Part shown: positions 11,153-27,231 of the stretch, piece by piece | How positions within the stretch are numbered: the first letter of the stretch is position 1 | Layout of the letters: each line of letters starts with the position of its first letter | Assembly: GCF_013181195.1 (NCBI RefSeq) | Contig: NZ_SMZP01000005.1 | Location: 1 to 64,000 of the forward strand | Source of the DNA: Caulobacter sp. RHG1 | GTDB taxonomy: Bacteria > Pseudomonadota > Alphaproteobacteria > Caulobacterales > Caulobacteraceae | Direction: 5' to 3' | DNA: 64,000 nt | Notes under the pieces: model-generated | What the model saw: only the letters and a program-made list of their open reading frames with translations | Databases searched by the model: none | Told to the model about the DNA's origin: nothing | Made by a program: the position numbers and the translations under genes

Positions 11153-11179
11153 GGCGGAACTCCTTCCCGCTCATTTATC

Positions 11180-11191
11180 CCGAACGATCGG
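11180..11191. promoter_or_regulatory. Candidate TetR operator O1 (tetR side)
   Basis: CCGAACGATCGG is a palindrome with arms CCGA/TCGG, 28 bp upstream of the tetR start. It is followed by TATATTTCAA, so that TCGGTATATTTCAA (11188-11201) recurs exactly at 11251-11264. Confidence 0.6.
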
Positions 11192-11240
11192 TATATTTCA
11201 AGCTTGACGCCCGCGCCGACCTCATGGCCATATCGAATTG

Positions 11241-11256
11241 TACCGATCGTTCGGTA
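11241..11256. promoter_or_regulatory. Candidate TetR operator O2 (enzyme side)
   Basis: TACCGATCGTTCGGTA has 6-bp arms (TACCGA/TCGGTA). Its core is the reverse complement of the core at 11180-11191. It lies 26 bp before the start codon at 11283, where it could block the promoter of the enzyme gene. Confidence 0.6.
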
Positions 11257-11282
11257 TATTTCAAAAGCGAAGGAGCCCTCCG

Positions 11283-11867
11283 ATGGCCCGTCTCAACGTC
11301 GTCACGCCAGAAACCGCCACCCCCGCCCAGCGCGAGATCCTCGACCAGACCGCCGGCAAGTTCGGCAAGCACCCCATCCTGCTGTCGGTGCTGACCAACT
11401 CGACCGCCGCCATGAACAGCTATCTGGCGCTGTTCCAGAACCTGACCGACGGCCGCTTCAGCAAGCCGTTGGCCCGCAAGATCGGCCTGGCCATCGGCGA
11501 GGAGAACGGCTGCGAGTACTGCATCTCGCTGCTGGCCGCGATCGCCAGGCTGCAGAAGCTGACCGACGCGGACATCGACCTGGCCCGCCGCGGCCGCTCG
11601 ACCGATCCCAAGGAGCAGGCCTTGCTGGACTTCGTGCTGTTGCTGGTGCGCCACAAGGGCGACCTGACCGACGCCGAGGTCCAGGCCGTCAAGGACGCCG
11701 GCTGGGCCGACGAGGACGTGGTCGAGGTGTTCGGCCACCTCGTTCTCAACTTCATGACCAACTATCTCTGGAAGGTGTCGCGCAACGACGTCGACTTCCC
11801 GATCCTGCGCCTGTTCGACCAGAGCAAGATCGCCCGCGGCGGCCATCCGTTCGCGCAGGTGGCGTGA
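11283..11867 (+). CDS. Carboxymuconolactone decarboxylase/AhpD-like protein
   Basis: The 194-aa protein starts at the ATG at 11283 with GAAGGAG upstream. The longer frame begins at a TTG inside the operator region and is unlikely. The CMD/AhpD core shows IGLAIGEENGCEYC (about 67-80), giving the redox-type C77-x2-C80 with preceding Glu. The His expected four residues after the second Cys in the peroxidase-type motif is Leu84. The C-terminal half is helical and all-alpha, ending in a region probably used for oligomerisation. Relatives reduce peroxides or act as oxidoreductase-like stress proteins. Divergence from the TetR gene suggests chemical induction, perhaps by an electrophile or oxidant (inference). 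Confidence 0.85.
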   Translation: MARLNVVTPETATPAQREILDQTAGKFGKHPILLSVLTNSTAAMNSYLALFQNLTDGRFSKPLARKIGLAIGEENGCEYCISLLAAIARLQKLTDADIDLARRGRSTDPKEQALLDFVLLLVRHKGDLTDAEVQAVKDAGWADEDVVEVFGHLVLNFMTNYLWKVSRNDVDFPILRLFDQSKIARGGHPFAQVA

Positions 11868-11870
11868 TCC

Positions 11871-11976
11871 AGAGCATCTTTCGAGCGAAGCAGATCCGGT
11901 TCGCGTGAAGAAAAATGCGTCAAAACAGAAAACTAGAGCTCACGGACTGACGCAGTCAGTTCGGGAGCGGCTCTAG
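11871..11976 (+). repeat. Dispersed intergenic repeat, family II copy A
   Basis: About 105 bp matching the reverse complement of 16927-17033: both share ttcgagcgaag, ccggttcgcgtgaagaaaaa, tgcg and actagagct. The right half folds: outer arms ctagagc / gctctag, inner stem actga-cgcag-tcagt. It starts just after the CMD-like gene's stop, and its terminal CTA (complement TAG) is the stop codon of the convergent glycosyltransferase gene. Confidence 0.85.
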
Positions 11977-13148
11977 CTGGCGGCGCGCGCGGCTTCGATC
12001 ACCGCATCCACCCGGTTGTCGAAGCGGTGGGCGGCCACGACCTTGCCCTGGGCGGACGCGCCCAGGCGCCAGGCGGCTTCGGCGTCCTCGGCCAGGGCGG
12101 CCAGGCGCGCAACGCCGGCGTCCAGGTCGGCCCAGCGATAGGACAGGAAGTCCTCGTCCTCGACGAAGCGGGCCCGCCACCAGCCGCCGTCGGTGGCGAC
12201 GGCGGTCCCGGCCAGCATGGCGTTCAGCGGCCGCTCGTGGGAGCCGTAGCCGAAGTTGGCGTTGGCGTTCAGCACCACCCGCGACCGGCGCATCAGGGCC
12301 ACGGCGTCGGCCAGGCCCATCGGCGGCCCCAGGCGGAAGCTCTTGTGGCGCTCGATCCAGCCCTCATAGCCCGAGCCTATGCAGAACACCGGCAAGCCGG
12401 CGCGCCCCGCGGCGTCCAGCAAGCCCTGCCGGCGCTTCTGGCGCACCTGCTCGTGCACCCACGAGGCGTACTGGCGCAGGCGGACATAGCGCGGATCGGC
12501 AGGGTTCTCGCCGAAGCTGCGCAGCGCCTGGTCCAGCGCCTCCAGGGCCGGTACGAACTCGGCGGCCAGGGCGATCTCCAGGGCTCGGTCGAAGACGGTG
12601 CGGATCCCCGCCCCCTCCTCGGCCCAGGGCGCGGGCTGCTCGCCATAGAACGAGCCGGCGAACAGAATCGGCACCGGCCGCTCGGCGGCATAGGCGTCCG
12701 GGTCGGCGTCCAGCGCCGCCGCCTCGCCCACCGCCGCGTGCGGACAGAAGGCCACGTGGGCGAACCGGTTCGCGCCCAGGGCCGAGTCCACCGCTTCGAC
12801 ATGGGTCGGGTCGACCGTCAGGATCGCGGTGTCGGCCGGCGTCGCCTCCAGCTGGGCCAGGTGGCTCAACGGATAGTCGACATGGTGCAGCACATGCGGC
12901 GCGCCGAAGATCTCGCGCAGGGACCGGCCGATCAGGGCCTTGGCGTCGCCCAGGCAGAAATAGGTGTGCACCAGGTCGGCCTGGCCCTCGGCCCCCACGC
13001 GGTCCAGGGCCGCGCCCAGGTCGTCATAAGCCAGGGCGTCGACCACGACCGCCTCATGCCCCCGCCGAGCGAAGGCAGCCGCCATCTCGTCAGAAAACAG
13101 ACGGGTCGCGTCGTACTGCGACGGCCCCTTAATGAACACGGCGCGCAT
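11973..13148 (-). CDS. CgeB-like glycosyltransferase family protein
   Basis: A 391-aa protein with a GT-B-like layout. The N-terminal half has a MRAVFIKGPSQYDATRLFSD beginning and HVLHHVDYPLSHL. The C-terminal half has the CgeB/glycosyl transferase 1-type motif RVVLNANANFGYGSHERPLN (about 290-310) followed by AMLAGTAVATDGG. Such proteins often modify envelope or flagellar components, but no acceptor can be named. There is no signal peptide or membrane span, so it is cytoplasmic. It stands alone, downstream of the chemoreceptor on the same strand and separated from it by a palindromic repeat. Its stop codon lies in family II repeat A. Confidence 0.75.
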   Translation of the reverse strand: MRAVFIKGPSQYDATRLFSDEMAAAFARRGHEAVVVDALAYDDLGAALDRVGAEGQADLVHTYFCLGDAKALIGRSLREIFGAPHVLHHVDYPLSHLAQLEATPADTAILTVDPTHVEAVDSALGANRFAHVAFCPHAAVGEAAALDADPDAYAAERPVPILFAGSFYGEQPAPWAEEGAGIRTVFDRALEIALAAEFVPALEALDQALRSFGENPADPRYVRLRQYASWVHEQVRQKRRQGLLDAAGRAGLPVFCIGSGYEGWIERHKSFRLGPPMGLADAVALMRRSRVVLNANANFGYGSHERPLNAMLAGTAVATDGGWWRARFVEDEDFLSYRWADLDAGVARLAALAEDAEAAWRLGASAQGKVVAAHRFDNRVDAVIEAARAAS

Positions 13149-13236
13149 CGGTTTCTCCCGCTGGCTGCTGGCCGGGACCGTGGGCGAACGTGGTTAACGA
13201 AAGCCTTAGGGGGTGAGCGGAAATCCGATAAGCCGT

Positions 13237-13336
13237 GCGTCCTTCGAGGCCCGCTGCGCGGGCGCCTCAGGATGAGGACCGTTTGCTGAATCCCTCATCC
13301 TGAGGTGCGCGGCGCAGCCGGGCCTCGAAGGACGCA
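13237..13336. repeat. Palindromic intergenic element (third repeat type)
   Basis: A 100-bp element with perfect 16-bp outer arms tgcgtccttcgaggcc / ggcctcgaaggacgca and inner arms cctcaggatgagg / cctcatcctgagg. It occupies the gap between the chemoreceptor 3' end and the glycosyltransferase start. It is a typical REP-like extragenic palindrome; only one copy is in this window. Confidence 0.85.
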
Positions 13337-13357
13337 CAGCCTCCGTCAGCGTCGCCT

Positions 13358-15151
13358 CTACGCCGCCCGACGCATTCCCGCGCCCTGCCCCACCTTGAAG
13401 CGCTGGATCAGCTGGGCCAGGCCGGTGGCCTCGTCGCGCAGGGACTGGCTGGAGGCGGCCGAGCGGCTGGCCATGGCGGTGTTGTGCTGGGTGGCCTGGT
13501 CCATCTGGTTGACGGCGATATTGACCTGCGACAGGCCCGCCGACTGCTCCTGGGCCGAGGCGGCGATCTCGGTGATCACCGAGCTGATGGCCCCGACCTG
13601 GCCGGCGATGCGCTGCAGGGTCTCGCCGGCCGCGCCGACCAGGGACACGCCCGAGCTGACCTGGCGCTCGGAGTCGCCGATATGGATCTTGATCTCCTTG
13701 GCGGCCTCGGCCGAGCGCTGGGCCAGGCCCCGCACTTCCTGGGCGACGACCGCGAAGCCGCGACCGGCCTCGCCCGCGCGGGCCGCCTCGACGCCGGCGT
13801 TCAGCGCCAGCAGGTTGGTCTGGAAGGCGATCTCGTCGATGACGCCGATGATCTGGGCGACCTGGCGAGACGAGGCTTCGATGCCGCCGATGGCCTCGAC
13901 GGCCGCGGCGACCACCTCGCGCGAGCGACCGGCCTCGGCCTGGGCGTCGCTGACCGCGCGGTGGGCTTCCTTGGCGCCGTCGGCCGTCCTCCGGACCGTC
14001 GCGGTGATCTCGTCGAGAGCGGCAGCGGTCTCTTCCAGGCTGGCGGCCTGCTGCTCGCTGCGGCGCGACAGGTCGTCGGCAGCGGTGGCGATGCCGCCGG
14101 CCCCGGCGTTCAGGCCCGACACGGCCGAGATCACGGCGGCCATGGCCCCTTCCAGACGCTCGACGGCCTGGTTGAAGTCGGCGCGCAGGCCTTCGTAGTC
14201 CTGAGCGAACGGCTCGGACAGGCGCACGGTCAGATCGCCGGCCGATAGGCGGTCAAGACCCAGGGCCAGGCCCTGGACGACCTTGGCCTGTTCGGCGGCG
14301 CGGCGGGCGCCGGCGGCGCTGGCGGCGTCGCGCTCGGCCTCGGTGGCCTCACGATGCGCGGCGGCGTCGGCGGCGATGCGGTTCTTCTCCAGCGCCTCAT
14401 CGCGGAAGCGGTGCACGGCGTCGGCCATCAGGCCGATGTCGTCGGCGCGGCCGGCGAACGGCAGGGCCACGGTCAGGTCGCCGCCCATCAGGCGGCCCAT
14501 GGCGTTGCGCAGGGTCCCCAGCGGCGACAGCTGGCGACGGGTCATCAGCACCGAGGCGCCGCCGCCCGCCAGACCGACCAGCACGCAGGCGAGGCCCAGC
14601 AGCGCCAGCTGGTGATAGACGGGCTGGAAATAGTCGGCCTGCGGCACGCCCACATACATCACGCCGATCACCTCGCCGGCGGCGTTCTTGATCGGGTCGT
14701 AGGCGACGAAGAACGGCTTGCCCAGGATCTTGGCCTCGCCGCGATAGGGCTCGCCCCGACCCAGGACGGCGTCATAGACCGGGCCCTTGGCCAGAGGCGT
14801 GCCGACAGCGCGCGAGCCGTCCTCCTTGGTGACGTTGGTGGTCACCCGGGTGTCGCCCATGAACACGGTGGCGGTGCCGCCGACCAGGGTCTTGACCAGG
14901 TCGACGGCCTTGAAGTCGTCGTTCACCACGTGCTCGCCGACCATCAGCTTGTCGCCCTCGATCCGGAACGCCTGGCCGCGCTGGCCAATCACGTCCCAGG
15001 CCACCCGCATGCTGGATTCCTGCGCCGCCGTCGCCTGCTGGCGGGCGAAGTCGAGGGAGCTCTTGGCCACGATGCCCAGGACCGCGACGGTCAGGACCAC
15101 GAAGGCGGCGGCGATGGTCAGGCAGACCTTGGTGGAGATGCTGGCGCGCAT
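13358..15151 (-). CDS. Methyl-accepting chemotaxis protein with Cache sensor and two HAMP domains
   Basis: A 597-aa chemoreceptor. TM1 spans about residues 8-30. The periplasmic sensor (about 33-180) resembles the Cache_3-Cache_2 type ([29 protein letters not shown]). TM2 spans about 183-205. A HAMP domain follows, with a second HAMP-like segment near 290-340. The signalling domain carries the CheA/CheW tip [20 protein letters not shown]. No C-terminal CheR-tethering pentapeptide is seen; the protein ends RRAA. The ATG at 15151 starts directly at TM1. A near-perfect FixK/FNR box ends 13 bp before the start codon and a TTGACT promoter-like site lies further up, so oxygen-linked expression is plausible. 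Confidence 0.95.
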   Translation of the reverse strand: MRASISTKVCLTIAAAFVVLTVAVLGIVAKSSLDFARQQATAAQESSMRVAWDVIGQRGQAFRIEGDKLMVGEHVVNDDFKAVDLVKTLVGGTATVFMGDTRVTTNVTKEDGSRAVGTPLAKGPVYDAVLGRGEPYRGEAKILGKPFFVAYDPIKNAAGEVIGVMYVGVPQADYFQPVYHQLALLGLACVLVGLAGGGASVLMTRRQLSPLGTLRNAMGRLMGGDLTVALPFAGRADDIGLMADAVHRFRDEALEKNRIAADAAAHREATEAERDAASAAGARRAAEQAKVVQGLALGLDRLSAGDLTVRLSEPFAQDYEGLRADFNQAVERLEGAMAAVISAVSGLNAGAGGIATAADDLSRRSEQQAASLEETAAALDEITATVRRTADGAKEAHRAVSDAQAEAGRSREVVAAAVEAIGGIEASSRQVAQIIGVIDEIAFQTNLLALNAGVEAARAGEAGRGFAVVAQEVRGLAQRSAEAAKEIKIHIGDSERQVSSGVSLVGAAGETLQRIAGQVGAISSVITEIAASAQEQSAGLSQVNIAVNQMDQATQHNTAMASRSAASSQSLRDEATGLAQLIQRFKVGQGAGMRRAA

Positions 15152-15163
15152 AGGTTTCCGCTT

Positions 15164-15177
15164 TTGATCTGGATCAA
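15164..15177. promoter_or_regulatory. FixK/FNR-type anaerobox
   Basis: TTGATCTGGATCAA matches TTGAT-N4-ATCAA perfectly and sits inside the 20-bp near-palindrome 15161-15180. It lies 13-26 bp before the chemoreceptor ATG. If the promoter-like element at 15243-15272 is real, the box is downstream of the start of transcription, a position suited to repression. Confidence 0.75.
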
Positions 15178-15238
15178 AAGTTTCCCTAACGGCACATAGT
15201 TAAAGCGCTGATTAATAACGCTGTTTTAAATGCGTATT

Positions 15239-15247
15239 TGTGGATAA
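15239..15247. promoter_or_regulatory. DnaA box
   Basis: TGTGGATAA is the exact complement of the DnaA box TTATCCACA. It overlaps the putative -10 of the chemoreceptor promoter. Confidence 0.5.
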
Positions 15248-15272
15248 GTTTTGCACGCGGAGCGATAGTCAA
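15243..15272 (-). promoter_or_regulatory. Candidate chemoreceptor promoter
   Basis: On the minus strand TTGACT (15267-15272) is followed after 18 nt by CTTATC (15243-15248), predicting a start near 15236. The -35 is good and the -10 mediocre. The rest of the 363-bp gap 15152-15514 shows no gene. Confidence 0.4.
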
Positions 15273-15514
15273 TACTCAGAGTGGGCATTTACCACGGTTT
15301 TTGAAAGTCACTCGCGACTGCTGCCAACAGATTATCGATCCCATCTTGCGGATATTCACCGCCTGAAGATCGATTCCTCAGGATCATGATCAGCTCTTCC
15401 CGCGACGTTAGCGGCTATCGTCAAATAGCGGACTGGCGGTGCGGCGAGGCGAAAGTCGCCTCAACACTTCGTTCTCACCTTGAGGCTTAGTCACGGCGAT
15501 AGAGGGAGACGCGT

Positions 15515-16930
15515 GTGAGCGACAACAACACCCCGAACGCGCGCGTCCTGACGCCCCTGGCGGTCGGTGTGGTCATGCTGGCCCTGATCCTGTTCGCGCC
15601 CCCGGTCCTGAACGACGGCGACAGCTATTGGCACCTGGCCACTGGCCAGTGGATCCTGGCCCACGGCCGCGTCCCGACCCACGATCCGTTCTCGTTCACC
15701 ATCCCCGGCGCACCGTGGGTGGCGCATGAATGGCTGTCGGAACTGCTGATGGCGCTGGGCTACAGCCTGGCTGGCTGGAGCGGAACCCTCGCCCTGTTCG
15801 CCCTCGCCGTCGGGGCCGCCGCCTGGATGCTGGTGCGGCGGCTGTCGCTGGATCTGACCGGCCTGACCCTGGTCGCTGCGACGGCCATGGCCCTGGCCTG
15901 CATGAGCGAGAGCCTGCTGGCCCGCCCGCAGCTGTTCATGCTGCCGCTGATGACCGCCTGGACCGTCGAGATGCTGGCCGCCCGCGACGCCGACCGGCCG
16001 CCGCGCCTGGCCTTCGCCCTGCTGATGACCGCCTGGGCCAATCTGCACGGCAGCTATGTCCTGGCCTTCGTGGTCGCCGGCGCCTTCGGGCTGGAAGCCC
16101 TGACCGCCCCGGGAGCGGACCGGCTGAAGGTCATCCGCGGCTGGGGCCTGTTCGGCCTGGCCAGCATCGTCTGCGCCATGATCACCCCGCTGGGCCCGGC
16201 CGGGATCATCCACCCGTTCAGCCTGATGGGCATGAAGATCCTGCCGCATATCGTCGAGTGGCGGTCCGAGGACTTCTCGCAGCTGTCCGCCTTCGCCATC
16301 GCCCTGCTGGCGACGCTGTATGTCTGTCTGAGCCGCGGGGTGCGCGTACCGCCGGTGCGGCTGCTGCTGCTGCTGGCGATGTTCTACATGTCGCTGCAGC
16401 ACGTGCGCCATCAGCTGGTGCTGGCGGTGCTGGCGCCTTTGATCCTAGCCGCCCCGGTCGGCCAGGCCCTGGGCCACGCCCGCGAGGCCGCCCGTCCCTC
16501 ACGCGCCCTCCTGGCCGGGTTCGCCGTCGCCTGCGTCCTGCTGCTGGGCCTGCGCCTCGCCTTGCCGATCCAGCGCGTCGACGGCCCCACCAGCCCGGTC
16601 ACCGCCCTCGCCCACGTGCCGGCGGACCTCGCTGCGCAGCCGGTGCTGAACGGCTACGGCCTGGGCGGCTATCTGATCGCCAAGGGCGTGCGCCCCTATA
16701 TCGACGGCCGCGCCGACATGTACGGCGACGCCTTCACCGAGGCCTATTTCCAGGCGGTGGAGCCCGATCCCGCAAAGCTGAAGGCGCTGCTCGAGACGCA
16801 TCGCATCGCCTGGACGATCTTCGGCCCCGAGGAAGGCGGCGTGAAACTGCTGGACGCCGATCCGAAGTGGCGGCGGATCTATGCGGACCGCTACGCCATC
16901 GTCCACCAGCGGGTGACGCAGGCCCCCTAG
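15515..16930 (+). CDS. Polytopic membrane protein of unknown function
   Basis: A 471-aa protein from the GTG at 15515, with gggag 6 nt upstream. About ten hydrophobic helices are visible from residue 12 on. The first loop carries NDGDSYWHLATGQWILAHGR and HDPFSF...WVAHEW, the style of polytopic glycosyltransferase-C or dolichyl-mannosyltransferase-like proteins with acidic and aromatic residues in the first external loop. A soluble tail (about 375-471) contains GYGLGGYLIAKGVRPYIDGRADMYG. I cannot assign an enzyme. Its stop codon is the first TAG of family II repeat B and it converges on the M24 peptidase gene. Confidence 0.75.
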   Translation: MSDNNTPNARVLTPLAVGVVMLALILFAPPVLNDGDSYWHLATGQWILAHGRVPTHDPFSFTIPGAPWVAHEWLSELLMALGYSLAGWSGTLALFALAVGAAAWMLVRRLSLDLTGLTLVAATAMALACMSESLLARPQLFMLPLMTAWTVEMLAARDADRPPRLAFALLMTAWANLHGSYVLAFVVAGAFGLEALTAPGADRLKVIRGWGLFGLASIVCAMITPLGPAGIIHPFSLMGMKILPHIVEWRSEDFSQLSAFAIALLATLYVCLSRGVRVPPVRLLLLLAMFYMSLQHVRHQLVLAVLAPLILAAPVGQALGHAREAARPSRALLAGFAVACVLLLGLRLALPIQRVDGPTSPVTALAHVPADLAAQPVLNGYGLGGYLIAKGVRPYIDGRADMYGDAFTEAYFQAVEPDPAKLKALLETHRIAWTIFGPEEGGVKLLDADPKWRRIYADRYAIVHQRVTQAP

Positions 16931-17033
16931 AGCTTTTCACGACCTGACTGTGTCAGGCCGCGAGCTCTAGTCTTTTTGTTTGGCGCATTTTTCTTCACGC
17001 GAACCGGAACCACTTCGCTCGAAAAATTGCTTT
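16927..17033 (-). repeat. Dispersed intergenic repeat, family II copy B
   Basis: Inverted relative to copy A at 11871-11976. It fills the gap between two convergent genes exactly: its CTAG end contains the TAG of the upstream membrane-protein gene, and its other end contains the TAA of the M24 peptidase gene. The inner stem reads cctgac-tgt-gtcagg where copy A has actga-cgcag-tcagt, so paired positions have changed together. Confidence 0.85.
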
Positions 17034-18372
17034 AGGCCCGCGCCGCCATGAACGCCTCGATCTCGTCGGTCGTGCGCGGCACCCCGACCGACAGCCGCTC
17101 GGCCCCGGTCTCGGTGGCCAGATAGAGATCCTCGATGCGGATGCCGTAATTGGCCGACTGCAGATAGATGCCCGGCTCCATGGTGATCACCGAGCCGGCC
17201 GGGATCGGCAGGGTGGTGTCGCCCGGATCATGGACGTCCAGCCCGACATAGTGTCCCAGGCCATGGGTGAACTCGTCGATGCGGCCGGCCTTGCGGAACA
17301 CCGCCTTGGCCGCCTCGCTGAGATCTTCCAGATAGGCCCCGGCCTTGAGCTTGGACACGGCGGCCGTCTGGGCTTCCAGCACCAGATCGTAGAGGACCTT
17401 CTGCTCGGGCGTGAAGCGGCCCGACGCCGGGAAGGTGCGGGTGACGTCGCAGGCGTAGCCGCCGACCGAGGCGCCGGCGTCCAGCAGGACCAGCTCGCCG
17501 CCGTGCACCGTTCCAGTGGCCGAGGCGTAGTGCAGCGAGGCGGCGTTGCGGCCCGAGCCGACGATGCTGTCATAGGCCAGACCCGTGCCGCCAGCGGCCC
17601 GGAAGGCGCTCTCGACGATAAACCGCAGCTCGTTTTCCGGCATGCCGGGGCGCGCCTGGCGCATGGCCGCCAGATGGCCGGCGCGAGTGGCGTCCATCGC
17701 CTTGCGCATCAAAACGAGCTCGCGCGGCTCCTTCACGCAACGCAGGCGCGGCAGGACGGCGGTGTCGTCGCGCAGGGCGCAGCCGGGCACGCGCTGGGCG
17801 ACCTTGCCATACAGCTCCAGCACCGGCGGGACCGGCGCATTGGCCGAGGCGATCGGGCCCAGGAACCGCAGCTCCTTCGACCGCGAGGCCAGGCTGGAGA
17901 CCAACCCGCCCAGGGCCGAGGTGCGCATGACCCGCTGCACGCCCGTGCGCTGCTCGATCATCGACCCCAGCGGCACGCGCTCCTGGTTCCAGCGCTCGTT
18001 CTCGATGTCGCGCGAGGGCAGCAGCAGCCACTCCTTTACGGTCCGCTCGGTGGGGGCCAGGACCAGGATGGCGCCCGGCTCGTCGACGATGCCGGTCAGC
18101 CAGGCGAAGTCGCCGTTCTGGTAGAAGAGCGGCGAGACCGGCGCGCTGCTATCGACGGCATTGGCCCCGTAGATCACCGCCACGCCGGTCTTCAGCTGCT
18201 CCATCAGCCTGGCGCGGCGGGCGCGATAGACGTCGGGCGTGAACGGACTGGTCCCGGCCGGCGTGGCGTAGCCCGCGGGCGGCAGGACCTGGGCGCCGGC
18301 GGCGACGGCCAGGCCGCCGATCGCCACGGTGGCGCCGGCGCCCATGAACAGGCTGCGTCGATCGATCCGCAT
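17032..18372 (-). CDS. Exported Xaa-Pro aminopeptidase-like M24B metallopeptidase
   Basis: The 446-aa protein starts at the ATG at 18372, with GGGAGG 5 nt upstream; the seven extra upstream codons are unnecessary. A twin-arginine signal (RIDRRSLFMGAGATVAIGG) predicts Tat export of the folded, metal-loaded enzyme. An aminopeptidase-P N-terminal domain (about 45-185) precedes the pita-bread catalytic domain. Dinuclear metal ligands are visible as Asp in LLDAGASVGGYACDVTRTF (two Asp), His in HGLGHYVGLDVHD, Glu in TMEPGIY and Glu in GIRIEDLYL. It should remove N-terminal residues preceding proline from periplasmic peptides. Export is less usual for this family, which is mostly cytoplasmic. Confidence 0.9.
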   Translation of the reverse strand: MRIDRRSLFMGAGATVAIGGLAVAAGAQVLPPAGYATPAGTSPFTPDVYRARRARLMEQLKTGVAVIYGANAVDSSAPVSPLFYQNGDFAWLTGIVDEPGAILVLAPTERTVKEWLLLPSRDIENERWNQERVPLGSMIEQRTGVQRVMRTSALGGLVSSLASRSKELRFLGPIASANAPVPPVLELYGKVAQRVPGCALRDDTAVLPRLRCVKEPRELVLMRKAMDATRAGHLAAMRQARPGMPENELRFIVESAFRAAGGTGLAYDSIVGSGRNAASLHYASATGTVHGGELVLLDAGASVGGYACDVTRTFPASGRFTPEQKVLYDLVLEAQTAAVSKLKAGAYLEDLSEAAKAVFRKAGRIDEFTHGLGHYVGLDVHDPGDTTLPIPAGSVITMEPGIYLQSANYGIRIEDLYLATETGAERLSVGVPRTTDEIEAFMAARA

Positions 18373-18422
18373 GCTTGCCTCCCCCTCTTTCACTGAAGGT
18401 TGGCACAGGCCCGCCCAACGAA

Positions 18423-18450
18423 AAAGGCCCGGGATTGCTCCCGGGCCTTT
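18423..18450 (-). terminator. Rho-independent terminator of rpoBC
   Basis: A 12-bp perfect stem aaaggcccggga / tcccgggccttt with loop ttgc. On the minus strand it is followed by TTTTT (18421-18425 complement), a full terminator downstream of rpoC and the 60-bp repeats. Confidence 0.85.
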
Positions 18451-18470
18451 CCGTTAGTCACTCAGACCTG

Positions 18471-18595
18471 AACGCCTATTCGGCGTCCGCCACGGGCGTC
18501 CTGCGGACGCCCGCGTTTCCGAGAGTCTCGGACGCCTATTCGGCGTCCGCCACGGGCGTCCTGCGGACGCCCGCGTTTCCGAGAGTCTCGGACGC

Positions 18596-18610
<15 letters not shown>
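18471..18610. repeat. 60-bp tandem repeat at the rpoC 3' end
   Basis: Two copies of a 60-bp unit (18471-18530 and 18531-18590, differing only at the first base) plus a 19-20-bp third partial copy that overlaps the rpoC stop. Each unit holds two hairpins: gacgcc-tattc-ggcgtc, which includes the complement of the rpoC stop region GCCGAATAGGCGTC, and cgggcgtcc-tgc-ggacgcccg. Confidence 0.95.
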
Positions 18611-22786
<4,176 letters not shown>

Positions 22787-22845
22787 CTTGGTTCCTTCTG
22801 CGGGACTGCCCGCGAAAATTCAAAGTTGGAGAGCGGCAATCAGGG

Positions 22846-22871
22846 CCGCTCCCGCCATCAGGCGGGAGCGG
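22846..22871 (-). other. rpoB-rpoC intercistronic hairpin
   Basis: A perfect 11-bp stem ccgctcccgcc / ggcgggagcgg with loop atca lies just after the rpoB stop. There is no T-run. It may be an RNA-processing or stability element in the rpoBC message. Confidence 0.5.
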
Positions 22872-22880
22872 TGATCCGGA

Positions 22881-26951
<4,071 letters not shown>

Positions 26952-27231
26952 GTTTTTTCCCTGCGGCGCGGACGGAATCCGCGCGTGAATTCGAATGTCC
27001 GTAGCGTCCACCCTCGCCGCTCGCCTGCTAGAGGGAGCTGCGGACGCTGGAATTCCCCTGTCAGGCGACCGGGACCGGAAGCCTGAGGGCGCCCCTTCGC
27101 GCGATCGGAGGGCTATTGATCGCGCCTCGGGGCGTAATACGGACGCGCCAAAGCGCTCCGCCGAATATCTTCGTGAACGCGGGGATATAGGGGATGTGGA
27201 TAAGGATGGGAAGAGGCAATTTGACGAAAGC
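26952..27231 (-). promoter_or_regulatory. rpoBC upstream region
   Basis: A 280-bp non-coding stretch that must hold the rpoBC promoter, because rplJL lies 4 kb away. It contains a 7-bp hairpin (gcgcgga / tccgcgc) near the rpoB ribosome-binding site and a DnaA box at 27195-27203. I found no convincing -35/-10 pair. Confidence 0.5.
27195..27203. promoter_or_regulatory. DnaA box upstream of rpoBC
   Basis: An exact TGTGGATAA (complement of TTATCCACA), about 245 bp upstream of the rpoB start and in the non-coding gap after the kinase gene. It is one of three such sites in intergenic DNA of this window. Confidence 0.45.

Noticed and set aside
13194..13210. CtrA-like TTAA...TTAG near the glycosyltransferase start
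   Set aside because: The half-site gap is 9 nt and the second half is imperfect.
15200..15215. Possible CtrA site TTAA...TTAA upstream of the chemoreceptor
   Set aside because: The spacing is 8 nt, not the 7 required by the CtrA consensus, so it is not called.
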